From NCBI RefSeq assembly GCF_002158995.1, contig NZ_LOHF01000004.1, forward strand, positions 49,581-113,580: DNA of 64,000 bases. The letters run 5' to 3'. The position numbers and the translations under genes are program-made. Positions 8,687 to 15,388 of this stretch are shown here, in pieces. This stretch comes from Pseudomonas caspiana. GTDB taxonomy: Bacteria > Pseudomonadota > Gammaproteobacteria > Pseudomonadales > Pseudomonadaceae. Numbering within the stretch: the first letter of the stretch is position 1; every line of letters starts with the position of its first letter. Below the pieces are notes generated by a model. The model did no database searches, had not been told where the DNA came from, and saw only the letters and a program-made list of their open reading frames with translations.

Positions 8687-9321
8687 TGTGGGATTTGCTG
8701 TCTATGAAAGCGAAGTCTACTATTGTAGCTTTGTTTACGGCAATATTTGTTTTAGCTTATCCGCTTTTGAATATTGGTTTTCCTGATGTTAAGTATGAAA
8801 TTGCCACTGTAAACAGTATTTCAAAATTTGTTTCTCTTTTGACTGGTTATTGGACTTTTATCTATTTGTTTTTTAGATTTTTTGGTATGTCTCTTTGGTC
8901 GATGCCAGGCATTTCAAGAATCTTGAATAAATATGTTGGTCCAGATTTGCGAGGGGGGTGGACTGCTGACTTCCAATTCAAAGGAGTTGATGGTCAGTCG
9001 CAATCTAAAATACTTAGATTTGAAATTACTATGTCGGTTTTTCACTTTGCAATGTCTATGACTTCTGATGATGAATATTCGACTAGTCATGTTGTGTTGT
9101 CTCGTATTCTAAAGGATGAGGTATTCGGTTCGTACGTGTTGTACTATGTTTTTGAAAGTGAGGTGGTTAAGCCTGTCGAAACTGACGTAAGCACCTTCCA
9201 AGGGAGTGCAAAACTTCGCGTCAAAAGTGGAGCAGTTTTGACTGGTACGTACTGGACTAATCGTAATTGGCAGAATCGCATGCAAACAGCTGGCTGCATT
9301 AAGCTAGTTAGAAATGTGTAG
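8686..9321 (+). CDS. Cap15-like CBASS membrane effector (2TM + beta-barrel)
   Basis: A 211-aa protein with two N-terminal transmembrane helices (about residues 11-31 and 47-68) followed by a ~125-residue beta-rich domain with Gly/Trp motifs (DLRGGWTADFQF, LTGTYWTNRNW). Two helices plus a compact beta-barrel is the architecture of Cap15 (S-2TMbeta) effectors, which bind the cyclic nucleotide made by the CD-NTase and disrupt the inner membrane to kill the infected cell. The start overlaps the CD-NTase stop by one base and the next gene follows after three bases, so it is the middle gene of a three-gene operon. Assignment rests on architecture and context. Confidence 0.78.
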   Translation: MWDLLSMKAKSTIVALFTAIFVLAYPLLNIGFPDVKYEIATVNSISKFVSLLTGYWTFIYLFFRFFGMSLWSMPGISRILNKYVGPDLRGGWTADFQFKGVDGQSQSKILRFEITMSVFHFAMSMTSDDEYSTSHVVLSRILKDEVFGSYVLYYVFESEVVKPVETDVSTFQGSAKLRVKSGAVLTGTYWTNRNWQNRMQTAGCIKLVRNV

Positions 9322-9324
9322 TCG

Positions 9325-10329
9325 ATGAGAATTGGTCACGTTAACAATCTGGATTGTCTTATGGATATCGCATCAATTCGACCTATAAAAAAGCAACTTA
9401 TTATTGATGCGGTGGCAGCATGTGGGATAGATGTAGGTGCGTGGTCTTTTAAACGAGACGGGATCACTCCAGTTAAGACACCTCAGTCAAATGGTGGCTT
9501 TTGTTATGAATGGTCTTTTAGAGGCGTGGGCAACACAATTTTGGTGCTATGTGTCTGGTATGAAGAATTAGTTATTGTCGATGGTGTGGTTAAGTTTTTT
9601 GGAAATCTAAAAAAGTTTTCGGATGACCTTATTCGCGAGCTTGAAAAACAGCGGCGTAACCAAAAGCGGACAGTTACTGATCCCCGAATTAACCGTGCAG
9701 ATCATTTTACGCAGACTGTCAGGTTGGCTTACGATAATGAGACGAGTGTTCGCGTTGTCATCGTTAGAGGGCCTGTGCGCGTTATTGAAGATGAAAACAA
9801 GGATAATGATCGGGCGATAGCTCGGCAATTAGATTCAGAAGCATGGAACGTAGAGTTCTTTAATGCAGATAGCGGCGAGTTTGTGCTTGTTCGTAGTAGA
9901 AAACCAGGGGCAGGGTATAAAGATGGCATACGTGAAGCTGGTGCGGAAACCAGATTCGTCGCGGGTTTGGTAGTCGATGCTAACTGGGATGAGCGCAACG
10001 ACGTGGTAGACCAGTTTGTAGCCGAGCCACGGGACGAGTTCTATGTCTTGAATGGTGAGAAGCGGCGTCGTGACCCTAACGTCCGTAGGCAAGTATTGGC
10101 TCGCTCTAAAGGTCTATGCGAGCTTACGGGGGTGCCTGGGTTTGAAACTGAAAATGGGGGCACGTATCTCGAAACCCATCACATCGTGCCGTTGTGTGAG
10201 GGAGGCCCCGACACAATGGAAAACATGATCGCATTGTCTGCAGAGGCACACCGAATGGCGCATTATGGGCGAAACCGCGATGAGTTAAGATCAGACTTTA
10301 TTCGAATTATTCAAAGTATCCTTAAATGA
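9325..10329 (+). CDS. HNH endonuclease, third gene of the CBASS operon
   Basis: A 334-aa protein with a C-terminal HNH nuclease domain: CELTGVPGF, then LETHHIVPLCEGG, NMIALSAEAHRMAHYG, i.e. the double His, the Asn and the distal His of the betabeta-alpha-metal fold. The N-terminal ~100 residues (IIDAVAACGIDVGAW, GGFCYEWSF) match the leading domain seen in some McrA-like HNH proteins; the middle (~115-225) is a separate alpha/beta region of unknown role. It is not the usual Cap5, which places HNH before a SAVED domain; no SAVED motif is visible. Spacing of three bases after the Cap15-like gene implies co-transcription. It could be a second effector, a restriction-like nuclease or an accessory factor. 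Confidence 0.82.
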   Translation: MRIGHVNNLDCLMDIASIRPIKKQLIIDAVAACGIDVGAWSFKRDGITPVKTPQSNGGFCYEWSFRGVGNTILVLCVWYEELVIVDGVVKFFGNLKKFSDDLIRELEKQRRNQKRTVTDPRINRADHFTQTVRLAYDNETSVRVVIVRGPVRVIEDENKDNDRAIARQLDSEAWNVEFFNADSGEFVLVRSRKPGAGYKDGIREAGAETRFVAGLVVDANWDERNDVVDQFVAEPRDEFYVLNGEKRRRDPNVRRQVLARSKGLCELTGVPGFETENGGTYLETHHIVPLCEGGPDTMENMIALSAEAHRMAHYGRNRDELRSDFIRIIQSILK

Positions 10330-10633
10330 TGTTATTGCGAACGCGAGAGGCGGAGGCGCCCAATATAGGATAGGCTAGATATTTAAATGGATTTGTATGC
10401 AATGGATGTAAAAGTAATAAGGCTTTAGATGGAAGTTAGAATGATGGAAAAATTCTAACCTTTGTGGGAGTTGGGACTTTGAAATGTTATTTACTAAATG
10501 CCATTGATTCTTTATTGTGTTATTTGAGTTGGCTGTTAATAAATCCGCCGCTTTCGATTGCGCTGTTTTTTTTGTGATTATGTACAGTTTTCTGGTGGGC
10601 AGCAAAATAATAGCTTGATTATTTGTGATCAAG
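10330..10633. other. AT-rich spacer, no gene supported
   Basis: Convergent spacer between the HNH gene and the DUF4062 gene. Very AT-rich; short open frames here lack ribosome binding sites. No clear terminator hairpin was found. Confidence 0.45.
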
Positions 10634-11419
10634 TTAACTTTGTTTTTCGGTCCGTTGGTAATGTTCATTGTTACGCAAGATTTCAATTAGAATTTTTTCA
10701 AATTCCATTAAACCATCAATGGCATCGTCCAGTGATATCGACGCTCCTCGAGTTAACAAAAAAGCCGCAGCCATCTTGTCTCCGCCAAGGACCAGTTCGA
10801 ATGCTTCCTGCAAAATTGCACTCGGTATCTTGTCGTTAAAGATATGGGCTGTCCGTTGTTTTAGAAATTGAAAACGTGGAGGTGTCAGTGGGTGTCGTTT
10901 AACCGCATTTTGTGAAAGTTTTGCGAGAACTCTCGCTGTGGGCTTGTTGCCCGCCGCTGAAACCAATCGAACGATGTCTTGGGTGACCTTCTTTACAAGG
11001 TCATCTGGTGATGAGTAAAAATTGACTACATGATTGTTTTTTAGGATTTTTTTGAAAACACGAAGCTTTTCAGCTTCTGCGCCTGTGTCAACGAACTTCG
11101 GCAAAACTGTGTGCGTATCTTCATCAATGATATAAATGAGACTTGGAAGATGTACTACTTGAGCTTCCTCGTACTCTAGTTGCGTTAACGACTTACTAGA
11201 GAGCGGGTCAACAAAACCATATCGCATCGCAAAAATACCTATATAAATGTCTGCGGATCTAACTAGGCGCAGGCACTCATCCTTTGGGGTTCCAGGCAAT
11301 GCCCCGAAAACCTCCATAGCCTGCGATGCGAATTCCAGGCTGCCGATTGCATCGAGTACTAATTTTCTATGGTGTTGTAGATCGGTAAAAGTTGAGCTAA
11401 CGAAGATCGATGGTGACAT
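10634..11419 (-). CDS. DUF4062 domain protein
   Basis: A 261-aa protein whose first ~90 residues are a typical DUF4062: SPSIFVSSTFTDLQHHR at the N-terminus, then MEVFGALPGTPKDECLRLV, SADIYIGIFAMRYGF and LTQLEYEEA. DUF4062 has a TIR/flavodoxin-like alpha/beta fold and usually forms the first domain of signalling or defence proteins, often with NTPase or repeat domains. Here the remainder (~170 residues) is a mainly helical domain I do not recognise, with no P-loop. It is convergent with the CBASS operon inside the same att-bounded element, so it is probably defence cargo of its own or a modulator. Confidence 0.8.
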   Translation of the reverse strand: MSPSIFVSSTFTDLQHHRKLVLDAIGSLEFASQAMEVFGALPGTPKDECLRLVRSADIYIGIFAMRYGFVDPLSSKSLTQLEYEEAQVVHLPSLIYIIDEDTHTVLPKFVDTGAEAEKLRVFKKILKNNHVVNFYSSPDDLVKKVTQDIVRLVSAAGNKPTARVLAKLSQNAVKRHPLTPPRFQFLKQRTAHIFNDKIPSAILQEAFELVLGGDKMAAAFLLTRGASISLDDAIDGLMEFEKILIEILRNNEHYQRTEKQS

Positions 11420-11640
11420 GTTAGGTTCAGCTCCTAGCAGTATAGAAACGATTGAATCATCGACAATTTCAATTTTACGGCATATTTCGGCTCAATGTAT
11501 ATGGAGGTCGGAAATCGCCAAGGGCTGATTTCGAGTCAGATGTCAACCTGTTACACAAAATTTGGAGCTGGTTTCACAAGGTCGTCGCCTGCGAAGTGGT
11601 AAGAAACACTAGAGGATATTCCAGTGCCGTTTGATCGTCG

Positions 11641-12024
11641 CTATACCAAGCCCAGGCGGTCCAATAGGTTGGGATTATCAATCAGGACCTGATCCACGTT
11701 GATGTTTTTCGGTGCTGGGTGAGGTGCCACATTCTCACCAATCAACGCCCGCCGTTTGTTCAGCCTGTACGTTTCGATTTTCCCAACTGTGGATGCGAAT
11801 TCTTCTTGCCAACCTTATGGTGGCACTTTGCCTTTGTGAGCAGCTTGTATCTGGCTTTTCCAATGGGCAAGGATCGGTAGGCGACGATCCATGGCTTCGG
11901 AACGAAGTCCGGTCTTCAATGACTGGGACAGAATTTTTTTGCTGCCAAACGCACCCTGCACGTCTTTGGGGATGGCAAGGCGAACGTGATACATCCCGCC
12001 TTGCAGTTCTAAATTATTTGCCAC
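11641..12024 (-). pseudogene. tyrosine integrase remnant (N-terminal part, internal stop)
   Basis: From the GTG at 12024 the minus strand encodes VANNLELQGGMYHVRLAIPK and LPILAHWKSQIQAAHKGKVPP, the N-terminal domain of Pseudomonas-type phage integrases. A TAA at 11815-11817 interrupts it, and the same frame then continues GWQEEFASTVGK to a second stop at 11641-11643. The ~250-residue catalytic domain with the R-H-R-Y residues is absent downstream. The gene sits next to the right att and points into the element, the classical place for its integrase, so the element has lost its own recombinase. Confidence 0.75.
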
Positions 12025-12044
12025 GTTGTTCTCTTGGGAGTTGA

Positions 12045-12071
12045 ATTGTACGTAGTATTTATACGTACAAT
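12045..12071. repeat. inverted repeat ATTGTACGTA near right att
   Basis: Perfect 10-bp inverted repeat (12045-12054 and 12062-12071) with a 7-base spacer, about 20 bases upstream of the integrase remnant. The same 10-mer occurs twice beside the left att. It could be an integrase operator or arm-type recombination site. Confidence 0.65.
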
Positions 12072-12128
12072 TTAGATGTAGGCCAAGAAATACAGTGTTT
12101 GTTGGTTTTTTTGCTTTGATATGGAGGG

Positions 12129-12161
12129 TCCCTATCTCTCCGCCATACAAATGAAAGCCCC
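12129..12161 (+). repeat. right 33-bp direct repeat (att)
   Basis: Identical to 6650-6682; contains the tRNA-Ser acceptor end TCTCTCCGCCA. It ends in the stem of a terminator that differs from the left copy beyond the repeat, so one terminator is probably native and the other came with an element. Confidence 0.88.
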
Positions 12162-12187
12162 AGAAGTTATGCTTCTGGGGCTTTTTT
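12154..12187 (+). terminator. rho-independent terminator after right att
   Basis: Stem AAAGCCCCAGAAG / CTTCTGGGGCTTT with loop TTATG-like and a T run. Probably the native terminator of the tRNA-Ser gene targeted by the islands. Confidence 0.85.
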
Positions 12188-12214
12188 GTTTGGGTTGGAT
12201 AAGTTGGATGGCAA

Positions 12215-12460
12215 TTATTGTTCGGCGCTCATCTTTTCCAGACTAATCAGCAGTTCGTGCGGATCCGCATTCAGGCCCAGACACAAATCCATAAACTCAA
12301 TCACATCCAGTCTTCGCTCGGCATTTTCGGTTTTCGATACGAAGGACTGCGGTCGTCCCAATTTCGTGGCCAGCTCTTTTTGGGTCAGGCCTGCTTCTAC
12401 TCGCGCGTCCAGGAGAAGGGTCAGGAGGGATTGGTAGCGGGTGTTGTGGATGGTTTTCAC
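12215..12460 (-). CDS. XRE-family HTH regulator
   Basis: An 81-aa protein made almost only of a Cro/C1-type helix-turn-helix: RVEAGLTQKELATKLGRPQSFVSKTENAERRLDVIEF. It binds DNA as a small repressor. Its ATG overlaps the stop of the upstream paralogue by four bases (ATGA), so both are co-transcribed. Shared motif GRPQSF(V/M)S and RRLD(V/L)I with the neighbour show a tandem duplication that has since diverged. Target unknown. Confidence 0.82.
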   Translation of the reverse strand: MKTIHNTRYQSLLTLLLDARVEAGLTQKELATKLGRPQSFVSKTENAERRLDVIEFMDLCLGLNADPHELLISLEKMSAEQ

Positions 12461-12708
12461 TCAGACGACGCCAGCGCCTCTTCATACTCATTCACAAACT
12501 GCGGCAACGCATAGCCAAGGACCGCGCACAAATCCCGCAGTTGAATCAGATCCAGGCGTCGGGAGCCTTTCTCCACATCGCTCATGAATGATTGCGGTCG
12601 ACCAAGGGCTGTGGAGCACTCCGATTGGGTCAGGTCTGCGTTCTCTCTGATCGTTCGCAACAGCTTGATCAGGATCTGATGTTCTCGTCGATAGATTGCT
12701 TTTGTCAT
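12457..12708 (-). CDS. XRE-family HTH regulator (paralogue of the next gene)
   Basis: An 83-aa helix-turn-helix protein (RENADLTQSECSTALGRPQSFMSDVEKGSRRLD). The ATG at 12708 with upstream GGAACGG is chosen over a longer open frame that reaches 12852. It is the first gene of a two-gene operon of paralogous regulators. Proteins of this type are common near integrated elements and in toxin-antitoxin control, but no toxin is adjacent. Confidence 0.8.
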   Translation of the reverse strand: MTKAIYRREHQILIKLLRTIRENADLTQSECSTALGRPQSFMSDVEKGSRRLDLIQLRDLCAVLGYALPQFVNEYEEALASSE

Positions 12709-12857
12709 GGTGGCCGTTCCTGTTGAACAGCGGCGTAAGCTATAACTGATTTTCAGATATCTGATTTTCGGATATTCTTGGTTTTGATTCCGCGCATGGC
12801 TGGATGTCTGCACGGACGCAATGAATCTTGGAAGGCTTAGCTGAAAGGACACAATTT

Positions 12858-13196
12858 ATGAAAAAAACAAAACTCTCACGCTTTCCCAAGCAAGCAGCTC
12901 GACGTAACGCGATGACTCGCTCTGCCAGGCTTTTAGGTCGTAACTCTCAAGCTCCGTCGACCAAGCTGCAAGTCGTCAGCTCCATCTACGCCTACCTCAT
13001 GACCAGTTGGGATGAGCTACCTGACGAGAACAAACGTGCATTGGGCTTCGACTTCGTTGTGGGCAGTGAGGGCGAGGAGGTAGCGCTTAATCATCTAGCG
13101 CGGCTTTTTATGGATTACGCAGATTTGTCATTTCGGCGGGCGCTGGTGGCTCGGCGTAGACGGTTGGGTGTTGATGAGTCAGGTGAGGTGAGGTGA
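12858..13196 (+). CDS. hypothetical protein (112 aa)
   Basis: ATG at 12858 with AAAGGA eight bases upstream; the open frame could extend to 12828 but without a better site. The N-terminus is strongly basic (MKKTKLSRFPKQAARRNAM), the rest acidic with a helical tail. Not recognised. It is divergent from the XRE pair, with a 150-base shared promoter region, so it may be their target. Confidence 0.6.
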   Translation: MKKTKLSRFPKQAARRNAMTRSARLLGRNSQAPSTKLQVVSSIYAYLMTSWDELPDENKRALGFDFVVGSEGEEVALNHLARLFMDYADLSFRRALVARRRRLGVDESGEVR

Positions 13197-13271
13197 TTGG
13201 CTGGGTGGGTGGAGGATGCTGTTGGTGTTCGGGTTGTTTCCGGTGTGGCTGATGCACTGCGTCGGCTTAAT

Positions 13272-13297
13272 CGCGGGCAAGCCTCGCTCCCACAGGT
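13272..13297. repeat. half REP element, family A
   Basis: GCGGGCAAGCCTCGCTCCCA followed by CAGG is one arm of the palindromic repeat found in inverted pairs elsewhere in the window; its partner arm is missing here. Confidence 0.6.
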
Positions 13298-13367
13298 TCT
13301 ACGTCATCCCGAGGGAGTGTAGAAATCGTCCGGTTTTCCCCTGATTGATAGTCGAAAGCGGGGAGAT

Positions 13368-13469
13368 ATGAATAACTACCGCAGTCGCCAATTGGAATTG
13401 GCTGAAGATGAACCTGAATCCACTCGGGATAACGAGGGAAATCAGTTTCAGGGGCGCAGGCACATATAG
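13368..13469 (+). CDS. possible 33-aa peptide
   Basis: A short open frame (MNNYRSRQLELAEDEPES...) with a strong binding site GGGGAG five bases before its ATG, ending 21 bases before the next gene. The good spacing and tight link to the following gene are the only support; it may be a leader peptide or chance. Confidence 0.3.
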   Translation: MNNYRSRQLELAEDEPESTRDNEGNQFQGRRHI

Positions 13470-13490
13470 GCGCTCATTTCAGGGGAAACC

Positions 13491-13733
13491 ATGCTGGAAC
13501 GCGTCATGACTGAAACCGAGCTCGAAAAAACCAAAGCCAAGATCAACAAAATGTTAGCCGAAGCGCGCAAGCTCGTTTTGGAGGCTGACAAGCTTGGCGC
13601 TGAAAAAACCAGGCTTGATGCTGAAGCTCGCAAAATGACTCGCGAAATATTCTGGTATCCCATCGCAATTGCCATCGGGATGATTGGCGCAGTGTTCACG
13701 GCAATGCTGTTGCTGCCCAGGCTAATCAAATGA
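13491..13733 (+). CDS. small coiled-coil membrane protein
   Basis: An 80-aa protein: an N-terminal amphipathic, Lys/Glu-rich helix (ELEKTKAKINKMLAEARK) likely to form a coiled coil up to about residue 52, then one transmembrane helix (IAIAIGMIGAVFTAMLLL) and a short tail. CAGGGG precedes the ATG by six bases. Similar short proteins are common and unnamed in Pseudomonas. Function unknown. Confidence 0.65.
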   Translation: MLERVMTETELEKTKAKINKMLAEARKLVLEADKLGAEKTRLDAEARKMTREIFWYPIAIAIGMIGAVFTAMLLLPRLIK

Positions 13734-13761
13734 GCGCTTTTTGCTGCATGCAGTCTGATGG

Positions 13762-14412
13762 TCAGTTCCGAATGAGACCCAATCCCTCAGCATCAACCAC
13801 CACCGTCACCCCTTCATAACTCTCCAACATCCCATGCTGCGTCTCCATCTCATGCTCATGCGTCGCGGTTATCACCACCACACTCGCACCCGCTGCTTCA
13901 GCTGCTGCAATACCTGCCGGCGCATCCTCGAATACCAGGCAGTCTTTCGGATCCACGCCTAGTCGTTGAGCTGCAAGCAGGAAACAGTCCGGGGCGGGTT
14001 TGCCTTGGCTGACGTCTTCGGAAGTGACGATGTTGACCGGTAATTTCAGGCCGGCAGCTTTCAGGCGTGCTTCAGCCAACGCGCGTGGGGCGGAGGTGAC
14101 GATAGCCCAGCGCTCCGGCGGAAGCGAAGCGAGGAGGCGGGCGGCGTCGGCGACTTCTATGACGCCTTCTACATCGTCTATTTCTGCTTGTGAAATGACT
14201 TCGGCTTCCAGCTCCGGGTTAACACCGGGCAGGTTGAGGTTGCGGATGGTATCGATGCAGCGCACGCCGTGGATGGTAGGCAGGAAGGTTTTGACGTCCA
14301 GGCCGTGGCGCTCGGCCCAGTGAGTCCAGACCCGCTCGGCAGCGACAATGGAGTTGAGCAGCGTGCCGTCCATGTCGAACAGGAATGCCGAGAAGCGTCG
14401 GTTGTTGAGCAT
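13762..14412 (-). CDS. HAD-family sugar-phosphatase-like hydrolase
   Basis: A 216-aa haloacid dehalogenase-superfamily phosphatase. Motif I FLFDMDGTLLNS has the nucleophile Asp13 and Asp15; motif II is IVTSAPRAL; motif III Lys is in GKPAPDCFL; motif IV is FEDAPAGIAAAEAAGA. The helical cap after motif I and the overall length match the YfbT/YniC/GPP-type phosphatases acting on small sugar phosphates. Substrate not predictable. It precedes the toxin-antitoxin pair on the same strand but with no overlap. Confidence 0.88.
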   Translation of the reverse strand: MLNNRRFSAFLFDMDGTLLNSIVAAERVWTHWAERHGLDVKTFLPTIHGVRCIDTIRNLNLPGVNPELEAEVISQAEIDDVEGVIEVADAARLLASLPPERWAIVTSAPRALAEARLKAAGLKLPVNIVTSEDVSQGKPAPDCFLLAAQRLGVDPKDCLVFEDAPAGIAAAEAAGASVVVITATHEHEMETQHGMLESYEGVTVVVDAEGLGLIRN

Positions 14413-14437
14413 GGGTTACCTCGGGTCAGGATTTTGG

Positions 14438-14719
14438 TTAAGGACGATGAGCAACCAGCTTGACTCCGAGCGCACTTAATACTTTCAGCACTGTGTCATA
14501 GCGAGGTTTTGCGCCTGGGGCTAGTGCTTTATAAAGGCTCTCACGGCCCATGCCGGTATCTCGAGCGAGTTGGCTCATGCCATGGGCTTTCGCAGCTTCA
14601 TTCAAAGCACGCAAGAATACATCCGGGTTTTGATCTTCGAGGGCGGCTGTCAAAAACTCGAAAATGGTTTCTTCATCTGTAAGATATTTCGACGCTTCAA
14701 AAGGTTTGAGCTGGGTCAT
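14438..14719 (-). CDS. antitoxin, addiction-module HTH protein (HigA-like)
   Basis: A 93-aa protein with YLTDEETIFEFLTAAL and a C-terminal HTH (GMSQLARDTGMGRESLYKAL ... TVLKVLSALGVKL), the pattern of the 'putative addiction module antidote' family. Its ATG overlaps the stop of the upstream toxin by four bases, giving the toxin-first order typical of higBA. It should neutralise the toxin and repress the operon. Confidence 0.86.
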   Translation of the reverse strand: MTQLKPFEASKYLTDEETIFEFLTAALEDQNPDVFLRALNEAAKAHGMSQLARDTGMGRESLYKALAPGAKPRYDTVLKVLSALGVKLVAHRP

Positions 14720-15054
14720 GGCAGTTGATCTCGTTCGATTGTGCCCAGTATTTGCTTGGCCAGCTTGATGTCTCGCCGCTGGGAGGATTTATCTCCACCG
14801 CACAGGAGCAGATAGACCGTCTCACCCTGACGTGAGAAATAAATCCTGTAGCCTGGACCTGTGTGAATTCTCATCTCACTGACTCGTTCGCCAACCGTTT
14901 GCGTGTCACCAAGATTTCCAAGTTCGACCGAAATCAGTCGTGCCGTAATTCGGGCTCTAGCTTTTGGGTCCTTGAGCCTGGCCAGCCAGTTGTCAAACTC
15001 AGGTGTGACTACAAGCGAATAATGAGTTTTTGGAGTGTAGTCTTTCGGATACAT
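14716..15054 (-). CDS. toxin, RelE/ParE/HigB-like
   Basis: A 112-aa protein of the phage-derived Gp49-like/HigB addiction-module killer family: FDNWLARLKDPKARARITARL, GDTQTVGERVSEMRIH, GPGYRIYFSRQGETVYLLLCGGDKSSQRRDI. These toxins fold like RelE and usually cleave mRNA on the ribosome. It is the first gene of the pair with the antitoxin at 14438. Upstream is a short overlapping open frame that I do not accept as a gene. Confidence 0.86.
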   Translation of the reverse strand: MYPKDYTPKTHYSLVVTPEFDNWLARLKDPKARARITARLISVELGNLGDTQTVGERVSEMRIHTGPGYRIYFSRQGETVYLLLCGGDKSSQRRDIKLAKQILGTIERDQLP

Positions 15055-15388
15055 GTGGGCAACGTCGCTGGATCAAAAAATTCATCCAACAGTCCAGCGC
15101 CATTTGCCGAGGAGAGCAAAGTCGGTTTATTTACCGGATGATTCTCCAAGTGTTTATCCATGGACTTGTGATTCAGCGGATGACTGTCCGGTCTTTTTTT
15201 TGCCATCCTTTCGCCATGTAGTAGCGGCAAATTGTCGCAACACGATTTTGCGCGAGTAAGATACGCACCTTGATTTCACAACCCCGATTTTTCGGGGCTG
15301 GCCCTGATGCGCTCTTTTGAGATTCCGGGTTGCCAGCCTCGGTTGTACGGATTGAATACGAGTAGACAAGAAAAGGCGATCACTGAAA

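Larger units (their letters stand above)
6650..12161. mobile_element. 5.5-kb integrative element with CBASS cargo
   Basis: Bounded by perfect 33-bp direct repeats (6650-6682 and 12129-12161) that contain the acceptor end of a tRNA-Ser plus the start of the following terminator, i.e. attL and attR. Inside are a CD-NTase/Cap15/HNH operon, a DUF4062 gene on the opposite strand, and at the right end the decayed N-terminal half of a tyrosine integrase pointing inward. Related ATTGTACGTA repeats lie just inside both ends. With the integrase broken the element should be immobile unless a helper acts. No replication or structural phage genes are present, so it is a minimal defence-cargo island rather than a prophage. 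Confidence 0.8.

Noticed and set aside
10375..10686. 103-codon minus-strand open frame in the AT-rich spacer
   Set aside because: No binding site, overlaps the end of the DUF4062 gene, composition follows the AT-rich spacer.
15009..15206. Minus-strand open frame (MAKKRPDSHPLNHK...) overlapping the toxin start
   Set aside because: Overlaps the toxin by 46 bases, its AAAGG touches the ATG without spacing, and it resembles nothing known.
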